DNA of 64,000 nucleotides, from NCBI RefSeq assembly GCF_002086275.1, contig NZ_MVHT01000022.1:1-64000 (forward strand), written 5' to 3'. The notes beneath the pieces are model-generated. The model made no database searches and was not told the origin of the DNA. It saw only the letters and a list, made by a program, of their open reading frames with translations. Each line of letters opens with the position of its first letter. The first letter of the stretch is position 1. Shown piece by piece: positions 18,272-25,818 of the stretch. Source of the DNA: Mycobacterium intermedium. GTDB taxonomy: Bacteria; Actinomycetota; Actinomycetes; Mycobacteriales; Mycobacteriaceae. The position numbers and the translations under genes were made by a program.

Positions 18272-18925
18272 CTACTCGTCGAGTCCGTGCTCGATCGCGT
18301 AACGGGTCAACTCCACCCGGTTGGCGACGTGCAGCTTGCGGAACGTGGCTTGGATGTGGTTCTCGACGGTTCGGTGACTCAGCGAGAGCTTCGCACCGAT
18401 CTGCTTGGCGGACAACCCTTTTGCGACGTAGCGCAGCACCTCGGTTTCGCGCTCGGTCAGCGTGGGCCGGGCGGGTCCCGAATCGGGGTTCTGCGCGATG
18501 CGCCGGTACTCGCCCAACACCAGCCCGGCCAGGGACGGGGTGAACACGGCCCGCCCCGCAGCGGTGGCACGCACCGCGTCGGCCAGTTCGGCCTTCGACG
18601 CGCTCTTGACCAGGTACCCCGTCGCGCCGGCCTTGACCGCCTCCAGGACGTCCTCGCGTTCGTCCGACGCCGACAGGACGAGCACCCGAGACGACGGCGA
18701 GACCTCGAGCAACTCGGTCGTCGCCCGGACACCGTCACCGTCGGGAAGCCGCATGTCCATCAACACGACGTCGGGTTTCACCACGGCCGCGCGACGGCGC
18801 GCGGCGGCCACGCCGTCGGCGGTGGCGACCACGTTGAAGCCCTCGTCGGCGAGGTCGCGGGCCACCGCGTCCCGCCAGATCGGATGGTCGTCGACCACCA
18901 TCACGGTGAAGTCGGTCGCGGTCAC
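18272..18925 (-). CDS. NarL/LuxR-family response regulator
   Basis: A 217-residue two-component response regulator. The receiver domain has the acidic pair at Asp12-Asp13, phospho-acceptor Asp57 in LMDMRL, and Lys in YLVKSAS. The C-terminal LuxR-type helix-turn-helix is seen in LTERETEVLRYVAKGLSAKQIG...SHRTVENH. It should bind DNA on phosphorylation by the kinase encoded immediately upstream. GTG at 18923-18925 was chosen because an AAAGGGGG ribosome site precedes it and the kinase stop overlaps it (GTGA); the frame remains open to 18973 but that leader is Arg-rich and not family-like. The pair lies between acpS and the Rv2522c-like gene, which are neighbours in M. tuberculosis. Target genes are unknown. 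Confidence 0.93.
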   Translation of the reverse strand: MTATDFTVMVVDDHPIWRDAVARDLADEGFNVVATADGVAAARRRAAVVKPDVVLMDMRLPDGDGVRATTELLEVSPSSRVLVLSASDEREDVLEAVKAGATGYLVKSASKAELADAVRATAAGRAVFTPSLAGLVLGEYRRIAQNPDSGPARPTLTERETEVLRYVAKGLSAKQIGAKLSLSHRTVENHIQATFRKLHVANRVELTRYAIEHGLDE

Positions 18926-20076
18926 CGCGATGCCCCCTTTCTCGCGTCGGCGCGGGGCACGCGCAGCTCCCACTCGGTGCCTTCGCCGACTTCGGTCTGC
19001 AGTTCGGCCGTCCCGCCCAACGAGAGCAACCGTCCGACGATCGACTTCGAGATGCCGAAACGTCCCTGACTGGCCGCCTCCTCTAGCCGGCCGGCGGGGA
19101 TTCCGACTCCGTCGTCACGAACGCTCACCGCCACCGAGTCACCCAGATCCTCCAAGAACACGAACGCATGGGCGTCGGGACCCGCGTGGGCTCGCACATT
19201 GTCCAGGGCGTTGCCCACCGCCGCGTCGAGTTCGACGGCAACCGCGCGGGGCAGCGGCACCGCGGTTCCGGGCAGGCTCATGGTCACCCGTTCTGATTCG
19301 CGGCGGCGTAGCAGTTCGCGGATGTCGACCGTGGTCCGGTCCCCGTCCTGGTCGACCTCAGTGGAGGTCAACCAGCTTCGCAAGGTTCGTTCCTGTTCGC
19401 GGGCGAGCTTGGCCAGTTCGGCTGTGTCTCCGCCGATTTCGCTGCCGCGTCGGGCGACCAGCGCCAGCACCTGCATGACGCTGTCGTGGACTTGCCGGGA
19501 CAGCCGCTCCCGCTCTTCCAAGGCGGCCGACAACTGGGCCGCACGCTGCAACTCCTGGTGGGCGCGCACCGCGGTTCTGGCGGCCATGCCGACCGCCAGG
19601 CCCACCGCCAGTTCCACGATGACCGTGGCGTTGCGCCCCAGGTTGACGCTGACATAGCCCTTGACGACCTCACTGGTCGCCGTCACCGCCACGCCGGTCA
19701 ACATGCCACCCGCCGGGCCGAACTGAAGTGCCGCCGAGATCGTGGCGTTGGTGGCCCACAACGTGGTCGGCCAGGTCTGATTGCTCGCCGACCACTGGTC
19801 GGAGGCGACCACCTCGGTGGAGAGCATGAGAACGACGACGACGACCAACTCGGCGATCACCCATGCCGGTCTGCGGCCGAAACCCCGCAGGTAGGCGACG
19901 GCGCACGCGGCGCTCCAGCCGATCAGCACCGCGAACAACAGCCAGCCCAGCGCCGGACGGTTCAGATCCGAGTTGATAGCAACCTGGAAGCCCGCCGCGT
20001 AAAGGCAGCTCAGCAGCCGAAACAGCTGCGCCGCCCGCCAGAGCGGCGCGGTCGGGTCGGGACCGCGGGTCGCCAC
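18922..20076 (-). CDS. Sensor histidine kinase, MacS/DUF5931-like
   Basis: A 384-residue membrane histidine kinase. Residues about 15-165 hold five or six hydrophobic segments with short loops, so the sensor is membrane-embedded and not a large external domain. The HisKA_3 dimerisation helix contains the phospho-accepting His197 in RLSRQVHDSVMQVL, followed by an HATPase_c domain with NALDNVRAHAG (N box), DDGVGIPAG (G1) and GRFGISKSIVGR (G2-like). The architecture matches kinases named MacS-family with DUF5931 in actinobacteria. The stop overlaps the regulator start by four bases. It diverges from the M20 peptidase gene with a 27-base gap. The signal sensed is unknown. Confidence 0.9.
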   Translation of the reverse strand: MATRGPDPTAPLWRAAQLFRLLSCLYAAGFQVAINSDLNRPALGWLLFAVLIGWSAACAVAYLRGFGRRPAWVIAELVVVVVLMLSTEVVASDQWSASNQTWPTTLWATNATISAALQFGPAGGMLTGVAVTATSEVVKGYVSVNLGRNATVIVELAVGLAVGMAARTAVRAHQELQRAAQLSAALEERERLSRQVHDSVMQVLALVARRGSEIGGDTAELAKLAREQERTLRSWLTSTEVDQDGDRTTVDIRELLRRRESERVTMSLPGTAVPLPRAVAVELDAAVGNALDNVRAHAGPDAHAFVFLEDLGDSVAVSVRDDGVGIPAGRLEEAASQGRFGISKSIVGRLLSLGGTAELQTEVGEGTEWELRVPRADARKGASR

Positions 20077-20103
20077 CGGCTCAGCTTAGCTAGCCTCGGC
20101 ACT

Positions 20104-21468
20104 ATGACTGATCTGGTTGAGCGGGTACGCGAGGTGTTGCCGTCGGTGCGGCGTGATCTCGAGGACTTGGTGCGGATCGAGTCGGTGTGGGCGGATCCCG
20201 GCCGGCGTGATCAGGTGCACCGCAGCGCGCAGGCGGTGGCGGATCTTTTGTCGCAGGCCGGGTTTGACGAGGTGCGGCTGGTCAGCGAGGGAGGGGCTCC
20301 GGCGGTTATCGCGCATTATCCGGCCCCGCCCGGTGCGCCGACGGTGCTGCTGTATGCCCACCATGACGTGCAACCCGAAGGTGACCGTGGGCAGTGGTTG
20401 TCGCCGCCGTTCGAACCGACGGAACGCGACGGGCGCCTGTACGGGCGTGGAACCGCCGACGACAAGGCGGGCATCGCAACGCATCTGGCGGCATTCCGGG
20501 CACACGGCGGCCGACCGCCGGTCGGCGTGACGGTGTTCGTCGAGGGTGAAGAAGAGTCGGGCTCACCAACATTGGGAAGGCTGCTCGACAAGCATCGCGA
20601 CGCGCTGGCCGCCGACGTGATCGTCATCGCCGACTCGGACAATTGGAGCACCGAGGTCCCGGCGCTCACGGTGTCGTTACGCGGGTTGGCTGATTGCGTC
20701 GTGGAGGTCGCCACGCTCGACCACGGGCTGCACTCCGGTCTGTGGGGTGGGGTGGTGCCGGACGCGCTGAGCGTGCTGGTGCGGCTGCTGGCCAGCCTGC
20801 ACGACGACGACGGCAACGTTGCCGTGGCGGGCTTGCACGAGAGCACCGCAGCCCCGGTCGATTACCCGCCCGAACGGGTGCGCGCGGAGTCGGGTCTGCT
20901 GGATGGTGTGACGGAGATCGGTTCGGGTTCGGTGCCGCAACGAATGTGGGCGAAGCCCGCCGTCACCGTGATCGGTATCGACACCACACCCGTTGCGGCA
21001 GCATCGAATACGCTGATTCCACGGGCACGCGCGAAGGTCAGCCTGCGGGTGGCGCCCGGCGGTGACGCGGTGGCACACCTGGACGCGTTGGAAGCTCATC
21101 TGCGCCAGCATGCGCCGTGGGGAGCGCAGGTGACCGTTACCCGCGGGGACGTCGGTCAGCCGTACGTCATCGACGCGACCGGTCCGGTCTACGACGCCGC
21201 CCGCGAAGCGTTTCGGCAGGCATGGGGTACCGAGCCGATCGACATGGGCATGGGCGGGTCGATTCCGTTCATCGCCGAGTTCGCCGCTGCGTTCCCGCAG
21301 GCGAAGATCCTTGTCACCGGGGTGGAGGACCCGGGAACCCAGGCGCACAGCATCAACGAGAGCCTGCATCTAGGTGTGCTGGAACGCGCTGCCACCGCCG
21401 AGGCGCTGCTGTTGGCCAAGCTCGCCGAACTGCCGACTCAGGCGGCCGCGGCCAGAGAGCGCGCGTAG
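20104..21468 (+). CDS. M20-family metallopeptidase (dipeptidase), Rv2522c orthologue
   Basis: A 454-residue M20/M25/M40 zinc peptidase. The metal-binding and catalytic segments are visible: LLYAHHDVQPEGD (His-x-Asp), GRGTADDKAG, EGEEESGSP (general base Glu), the dimerisation-domain motif DHGLHSGLWGG, and the late ligand region GVEDPGTQAHSINE. It probably hydrolyses dipeptides or related amides in the cytosol. ATG 20104 gives the family N-terminus; the frame runs open to 19486 over the kinase antisense but that part is not homologous. The last 31 bases overlap a convergent membrane-protein gene. Position near acpS corresponds to Rv2522c. Confidence 0.93.
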   Translation: MTDLVERVREVLPSVRRDLEDLVRIESVWADPGRRDQVHRSAQAVADLLSQAGFDEVRLVSEGGAPAVIAHYPAPPGAPTVLLYAHHDVQPEGDRGQWLSPPFEPTERDGRLYGRGTADDKAGIATHLAAFRAHGGRPPVGVTVFVEGEEESGSPTLGRLLDKHRDALAADVIVIADSDNWSTEVPALTVSLRGLADCVVEVATLDHGLHSGLWGGVVPDALSVLVRLLASLHDDDGNVAVAGLHESTAAPVDYPPERVRAESGLLDGVTEIGSGSVPQRMWAKPAVTVIGIDTTPVAAASNTLIPRARAKVSLRVAPGGDAVAHLDALEAHLRQHAPWGAQVTVTRGDVGQPYVIDATGPVYDAAREAFRQAWGTEPIDMGMGGSIPFIAEFAAAFPQAKILVTGVEDPGTQAHSINESLHLGVLERAATAEALLLAKLAELPTQAAAARERA

Positions 21469-21815
21469 TTAACCGCCTGGTGGACATGCATCAATGACTG
21501 CGGACTGGTCGCCGGGATCATGGTCGAGTGGTAAAAACCGTTGCCTTGCACGGTGACCTGGGTGTAGCCGACCAGCCGACGGTCCTTCATCAGCAGGAAA
21601 AGCAAGCCCAGCAGGCAGAACCAAACGAAGATGATGGCCAGGACGACGCCGGCGGTCGAGATGCTTTCTTCGTAGCGCGACATGTCCGTCACTGTCCACA
21701 CCGAGCCGCGGATCGGGTGGGGGCCGGATGGCGTCATAACCCAATGCTGCGACACGGAGATGTCGCCGATGGTCGTCAGCCACGGCTCCGGCTGGTCCGT
21801 CTGATAATTGAACAC
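21438..21815 (-). CDS. Conserved small membrane protein
   Basis: About 125 residues from the GTG at 21815. There is one clear hydrophobic segment (AGVVLAIIFVWFCLLGLLFLLM) in the middle, preceded by a polar domain starting FNYQTDQPEPW and followed by a polar tail with GYTQVTVQGNGFYH. The layout recalls mycobacterial proteins with a short membrane anchor next to a DUF3060 gene, but I do not recognise a named family. The frame is open back to 21932, and the start is uncertain because no strong ribosome site separates the candidates. The 3' end overlaps the peptidase gene by 31 bases. Function unknown. Confidence 0.6.
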   Translation of the reverse strand: MFNYQTDQPEPWLTTIGDISVSQHWVMTPSGPHPIRGSVWTVTDMSRYEESISTAGVVLAIIFVWFCLLGLLFLLMKDRRLVGYTQVTVQGNGFYHSTMIPATSPQSLMHVHQAVNYARSLAAAA

Positions 21816-21846
21816 TCCGCCCACGGGCCGATTAAAGCACGCCTGT

Positions 21847-22350
21847 CTAGTGCCCCCTCGGTCGCTGCGAAACGGTGTTGTTGGGTCCGGTCTTGATGAC
21901 CGTCGGTGCTCCCGAGTAATAGCCCACCACATTGCTATCTCCGAAAACGCTTATGGCTTCGGCGCTTTCGGCGACTACACGATTCTCGCTGCCGAAGATT
22001 TCCAGCCTGCGGCAGTGGCCGGTGACGGTGTAGGTGTTCCTGTCGCCGTCCAGTTTCAGATATCCGTCGTTGCAGTCGATGGTGTCCCGCGCACCGCTGT
22101 TGATCATGATGAGGTGTCCGTCGACCTTGGTTGTGTAGGCGTGCTGCCACAACGACATCGCGATCGCCAACCCGACTATCGTCAGCAGCGCCGTGGCCAG
22201 TCGTCCTAAAGGCGTAGCAAGCTTGGCGAGACCGCGAAATTTCGGTTTCACGAATGGCGGGCAATATTGTGGACCGAATGGCTCGGTCCACGGAGCCTGG
22301 CCGACGCCGCGTTCCAAGTCCCGTCTGTACCGGGGGTCTCTCTGTTTCAT
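21847..22350 (-). CDS. DUF3060-domain membrane-anchored protein
   Basis: A 167-residue protein with a cytoplasmic N-terminus, a single membrane segment at about residues 49-69, and an external domain of short beta repeats (IDCNDGYLKLDGDRNTYTVTGHCRRLEIFGSENRV) that I recognise as DUF3060. The pattern of repeating 'N-x-V' turns suggests a small beta-helix. DUF3060 proteins are common in mycobacteria and have no assigned activity. It is followed downstream on the same strand by the small membrane protein at 21438, so the two may form an operon and act together at the cell surface. Confidence 0.75.
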   Translation of the reverse strand: MKQRDPRYRRDLERGVGQAPWTEPFGPQYCPPFVKPKFRGLAKLATPLGRLATALLTIVGLAIAMSLWQHAYTTKVDGHLIMINSGARDTIDCNDGYLKLDGDRNTYTVTGHCRRLEIFGSENRVVAESAEAISVFGDSNVVGYYSGAPTVIKTGPNNTVSQRPRGH

Positions 22351-22533
22351 CGCTGACGTCCCTTTCGCGTCTCCCCATCGTGGGAAACCGACGTCAGTTT
22401 GGCGCGAAGAACTTGCAGAATTCTTGCGGTGGCTCGACAGGGGACGGGTTACTCACATGGTCTGGCAAGCATTCCTGGTCATGAACCGCGTGATGCTCGA
22501 TGGTTTGGGGGATACGTGGGATGCGCGGGCCGG

Positions 22534-22905
22534 CTACTGCGGGGCTGCGGTGATGACGGTGTACAGATGGGTGATGAGACCGTCACTGATAAGGGCGACG
22601 TCGAAGCCGGCCACGATCACCGTGTCGCTGCCGGGGGCGAAGACCTGCCAGGCGAGGTGGCCGAATCCGGTCGTTTGATAAACAGGTCCGGCCTTGACGA
22701 AGGAGAGTCCGGCCATCTGCCCGTCTTGCAGTGCCTGAGCCTTCGCATTGAGGGCCTCGTGGCCGATGGAGACACCTTCGTCATCGGTCCACCGGACGTC
22801 AGGCGCGTAGGTGTCGCGAATCGCAACCGCGCGCTTGTCGAAGTCGGGCTCGTTGAAGACACGAAGGAGGTTGCTTTCCATGAGCCGCTCGATCGTGTCC
22901 GACAT
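22534..22905 (-). CDS. SnoaL/NTF2-like fold protein
   Basis: A 123-residue protein with the NTF2-like (SnoaL) cone-barrel pattern: N-terminal helices with DFDKRAVAIRDTYAPDVRWTDDEG, then alternating beta strands ending in GLITHLYTVI. Family members include polyketide cyclases, ketosteroid isomerases and many uncharacterised enzymes or binding proteins. The ATG at 22905 has AAGGACTGCTG in front of it. The gene stands alone between a DUF3060 gene and a reductase gene on the same strand. No function can be assigned. Confidence 0.75.
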   Translation of the reverse strand: MSDTIERLMESNLLRVFNEPDFDKRAVAIRDTYAPDVRWTDDEGVSIGHEALNAKAQALQDGQMAGLSFVKAGPVYQTTGFGHLAWQVFAPGSDTVIVAGFDVALISDGLITHLYTVITAAPQ

Positions 22906-23055
22906 CAGCAGTCCTTCGACGGTCTGTGGGCGTCGGAGGTTGGACGGCTCGACCGTTGGCTAATGTTTTACACCAGTACGGACGGGGATGCCTGCCGAGA
23001 TTTGAACACCATTCCGGGTTGCCTTACCGGCGTGCCCATCCCTACCGAATGTCGG

Positions 23056-24123
23056 TTAACCGGTCGCCGATTGACCGGTGACCACCAACTCAAGGCCGCT
23101 GAGTACGCCCGGACGGGCCGCACAGACGGCCGGTATCGCATTGACCACCCTGGCCGCGGTCGCCGCGGAACCGGGCAGCTTGTCGCCGTACAGGGCGAAG
23201 TCGACTTCGACCCGTGGGTCGCCGTCGATCGAGATTCGAGTAAGGCGTCGGACGCTGCTGCCCTCCGGGATTGTGGGTGGCCAATCTTCCACGGGATCGT
23301 CGGGCATTGACCAGATAGAGGAGAATTGCAACCTCGGACGCCCGTTGACGATTCCGGTGAAAGTCATTCGCACACTGGCGATGGTGCCCGCGCGGATTAC
23401 TCCCGCATCGAATTGGTAGTCGCGGGTGGCCGTCGCGATGTCTCGGTGTTCCTCGACTTCGTCAATGCGCTGACCAATGCCTTCGGCGAGGAGTCTTAGC
23501 GGCGTAGCGAATACGGTGGCCATCGACCCGCGGGGGTATGTTGCGGCATCTTCCTCGGGCGTGCGGCCGAAACCCAGCATCGCGAAGAACCCCGGTACGC
23601 TGTACGATCCGCATGGAATACGTTCTGCGACAGTTATTTTCGTGGGAAATCCACTCATGCTGGCGGCATGCACGCCGAGTAAGTCGGTGGCGAAACCAGG
23701 CGCGATTCCGGTCGCGAAGATTGAGGATTGGCCGTGTTCGCATGCGGCAGAGAGTTTTTCCCGCGACATTTCGTCAAGCGACGGCGGGTGGAAGAGAGGA
23801 TGGTAGGACGGGGTGACCACGTTCTTCCCACTGGCCGCGATCGCGCAGAGCTGGTCGACAATCTCGCCTGGTTCGCGTCCCGAAACCGCCGCGAAGTAGG
23901 TGACGCAGTCGGCGTCCAGGGCCAAGAGTTCGTCGAGGCTCTCGGTAGCCACGACGCCGGTGGCCGGACAACCCACGAGTTCTCCGGAATCGCGGCCAGC
24001 TTTGCCTGGAGTGTTGACCAAGTGGCCCACCAACTTCAGGCTGGGGGACCGCAACACGTGGCGTAGTGCTATTGCTCCGGTGTAGCCCGTGCCCACATGC
24101 GCCACTCGGTACGTGTCAGCCAT
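23056..24123 (-). CDS. NAD(P)-binding DapB-like dehydrogenase
   Basis: A 355-residue protein starting with the Rossmann motif VAHVGTGYTGAIALRHVL (residues 7-24). It resembles the dihydrodipicolinate reductase N-terminal family in its diaminopentanoate dehydrogenase-like branch, which mycobacteria carry in several copies near lipid and steroid genes. A His-rich segment (PSYHPLFHPPSLDEM) and a two-domain layout fit the family. True DapB is shorter (about 245 residues) and contains a different catalytic motif, so this is not the lysine enzyme. ATG 24123 is preceded by GAGAGG. The substrate is unknown; a small-molecule redox step is inferred. Confidence 0.7.
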   Translation of the reverse strand: MADTYRVAHVGTGYTGAIALRHVLRSPSLKLVGHLVNTPGKAGRDSGELVGCPATGVVATESLDELLALDADCVTYFAAVSGREPGEIVDQLCAIAASGKNVVTPSYHPLFHPPSLDEMSREKLSAACEHGQSSIFATGIAPGFATDLLGVHAASMSGFPTKITVAERIPCGSYSVPGFFAMLGFGRTPEEDAATYPRGSMATVFATPLRLLAEGIGQRIDEVEEHRDIATATRDYQFDAGVIRAGTIASVRMTFTGIVNGRPRLQFSSIWSMPDDPVEDWPPTIPEGSSVRRLTRISIDGDPRVEVDFALYGDKLPGSAATAARVVNAIPAVCAARPGVLSGLELVVTGQSATG

Positions 24124-24197
24124 GCCGTCGACCTCTCGCTGCGGTAGTACGATTCAACACCGCAGTCAGCCGTAGGCCAACAGCCCGCAACTGCCTA

Positions 24198-24671
24198 CTA
24201 GACCGATAAATCGCGGCGCAACTTCGCGACGTGACCCGTCGCCTTGACGTTGTACTGGGCCACCGCGATCTTGCCCTTCTCGTCGACGACGAACGTGGAC
24301 CGGATCACGCCGGTGACCTTCTTGCCGTACATCAGCTTCTCGCCGTAGGCGGCGTAGGCCGTCAACACCTTGCGTTCGGGGTCGGACAGCAGTGGGAAGT
24401 TCAGGCCCTGAGCGTCGCGGAACTTGGCCAGCTTCTCCGGCTTGTCCGGGGAGATGCCGATGACGTCGAGGCCCGCCTCGTTGAGCTCGGCGAGGTTGTC
24501 CCGGAAATCGCAGGCCTGCTTGGTGCATCCCGGTGTCGAGGCGGCGGGGTAGAAGTAGACGACGACGCGGCGACCCTTGTAGTCGGACAGCGACACCTTG
24601 TTGCCGTCGGCGTCGGGCAGGGTGAACGCAGGCGCTTTGTCGCCGGGTGCGAGGCGAGTGGTCTCGGTCAA
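24198..24671 (-). CDS. bcp: Thioredoxin-dependent peroxiredoxin (bacterioferritin comigratory protein)
   Basis: A 157-residue atypical 2-Cys peroxiredoxin of the BCP/PrxQ class. It reduces hydrogen and organic peroxides using thioredoxin. The peroxidatic cysteine lies in FYPAASTPGC (Cys49) and the resolving cysteine five residues later in TKQAC (Cys54), with the conserved Pro-x3-Thr-x2-Cys geometry. The start is TTG at 24671, chosen because AGAAGGGGGCC precedes it and it gives the family N-terminus. It diverges from the DUF3618 gene, the same pairing as Rv2521/Rv2520c in M. tuberculosis. Confidence 0.95.
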   Translation of the reverse strand: MTETTRLAPGDKAPAFTLPDADGNKVSLSDYKGRRVVVYFYPAASTPGCTKQACDFRDNLAELNEAGLDVIGISPDKPEKLAKFRDAQGLNFPLLSDPERKVLTAYAAYGEKLMYGKKVTGVIRSTFVVDEKGKIAVAQYNVKATGHVAKLRRDLSV

Positions 24672-24775
24672 GTTGGCCCCCTTCTGTTCACCGGAGCGTC
24701 AGGACCTGCACCGGCTGAACTAGGGTAGTGCGGACACGATCATCAGCTGATAGTGGGGCACTGGAGGACAGACAC
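24672..24775. promoter_or_regulatory. bcp / DUF3618 divergent promoter region
   Basis: This short divergent gap carries the perfect 10-bp palindrome ATCAGCTGAT at 24742-24751, about 25 bases upstream of the DUF3618 GTG start. A CTGGAGGACAGACAC ribosome site sits just before that start. The palindrome could be an operator, though palindromes of this size also arise by chance. Confidence 0.35.
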
Positions 24776-25003
24776 GTGGCGGACCGCGATCCCGACACCA
24801 TCAAGCGGGAGATTGACCAAGCCCGCGACCAGCTGGCCGCGACTGTTGATGCCCTTGCCGAGCGCGCCAACCCGCAGCGCCTCGCCGACGACGTCAAGGC
24901 CAAGGTGATCGCCTTTCTCAACAAGCCGATCGTGACGGTGTCCCTGGTCGGCGTCGGATCCGTGGCGGTGATCGTCGTCATCCACAAGATCAGGAACCGC
25001 TGA
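24776..25003 (+). CDS. DUF3618 small membrane protein, Rv2520c orthologue
   Basis: A 75-residue protein with a charged N-terminal helix (DRDPDTIKREIDQARDQLAATVDALAERANPQRL), typical of DUF3618, and one C-terminal membrane segment (IVTVSLVGVGSVAVIVVIHKI). The GTG at 24776 follows a strong GGAGG site and gives exactly the length I remember for Rv2520c; an ATG/GTG extension to 24728 lacks support. The helical part resembles ElaB/YqjD-type ribosome- or membrane-associated proteins, but the function in mycobacteria is not established. Confidence 0.85.
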   Translation: MADRDPDTIKREIDQARDQLAATVDALAERANPQRLADDVKAKVIAFLNKPIVTVSLVGVGSVAVIVVIHKIRNR

Positions 25004-25028
25004 CGCACCACCACGCCCGCCGCGTCGT

Positions 25029-25817
25029 TCAGTGGCGTGTCACGAAGTAGCCCGACATGGCGGCCTTCAGTCTCCTAGACGGCGTGAACGCCGAGAGCGA
25101 GCGCATGGCTTTGGTGCCTAGTCCGGGCATTGCCATCACCCGACCCGCCCGCATCGCCTCATAGCCGGCCCGCGCCACGGGCGCGGCGTCCAGCATGAAC
25201 CGGTCCAGCCGTGACCAGTCCCCGACGCCGGCGGTTTGGGCGAACTCGGTGCGCGTCGGCCCCGCGGCGAGATGCGTGCAGGTGACGCCCGTGCCGCGCA
25301 GGTCGTCGGCCACTGCCTCGGAGAAGCTGCGGACGTAGGCTTTGCTCGCGGCGTAGCCCGCTTCCAGCCCGTGGGGGATGACGTACGCGGCGATCGAGCT
25401 GACATTGAGGATGGCTCCGCGACCCGCGTTCACCATCCGCGCGGCATACAGCGTCGTCAGGTCGGTCAGTGTGACGACGTTGAGCTGAACCATCTTCGAT
25501 ACGGCGACGGGGTCGCACTCGTGAATCTTCAGCCCGAGGATCCCCACGCCGGCGTTGTTGACCAGGTATTCGACCTCGACACCGAGTTCATCGACGCGGC
25601 CGACGAGTTCGGGGCCGGCCCCCGGCTGCGACAGGTCCATGCTGACGGTGTCGACGCGAATGCCGTGGCGCGAGCGCAGTTCGTCGGCCACCGCGCTCAG
25701 CTGCGCGGTGCTGCGCTCGCTGGACACCGCAACCAGATCGATGCCGTCGGCGGCGAACAGGCTCGCCAGTTCGCGTCCAAGCCCGGTCGACGCGCCGGTG
25801 ATGAGAGCGGTGGCCAT
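25029..25817 (-). CDS. Short-chain dehydrogenase/reductase
   Basis: A 262-residue classical SDR. The cofactor motif TGASTGLG is at residues 7-14, NNAGVG follows the beta-4 strand, and the active-site YAASK lies in GLEAGYAASKAYVRSF, with a serine about 13 residues before it (NVSSIAAY). Its C-terminus FTPSRRLKAAMSGYF is short and basic. ATG 25815-25817 begins one base after the stop of the DUF3556 gene, so the two are cotranscribed and probably coupled. The gene is distinct from the mycolate reductase cmrA at 53296. The oxidised or reduced substrate is unknown; association with a membrane partner suggests a lipid-like molecule. Confidence 0.88.
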   Translation of the reverse strand: MATALITGASTGLGRELASLFAADGIDLVAVSSERSTAQLSAVADELRSRHGIRVDTVSMDLSQPGAGPELVGRVDELGVEVEYLVNNAGVGILGLKIHECDPVAVSKMVQLNVVTLTDLTTLYAARMVNAGRGAILNVSSIAAYVIPHGLEAGYAASKAYVRSFSEAVADDLRGTGVTCTHLAAGPTRTEFAQTAGVGDWSRLDRFMLDAAPVARAGYEAMRAGRVMAMPGLGTKAMRSLSAFTPSRRLKAAMSGYFVTRH

Positions 25818-25818
25818 G

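Noticed and set aside
25029..25817. SDR considered as cmrA
   Set aside because: The true cmrA sequence (MPIPAPSPDARAVV start, PGLTSKAMSVASGYAP end) is at 53296-54102.
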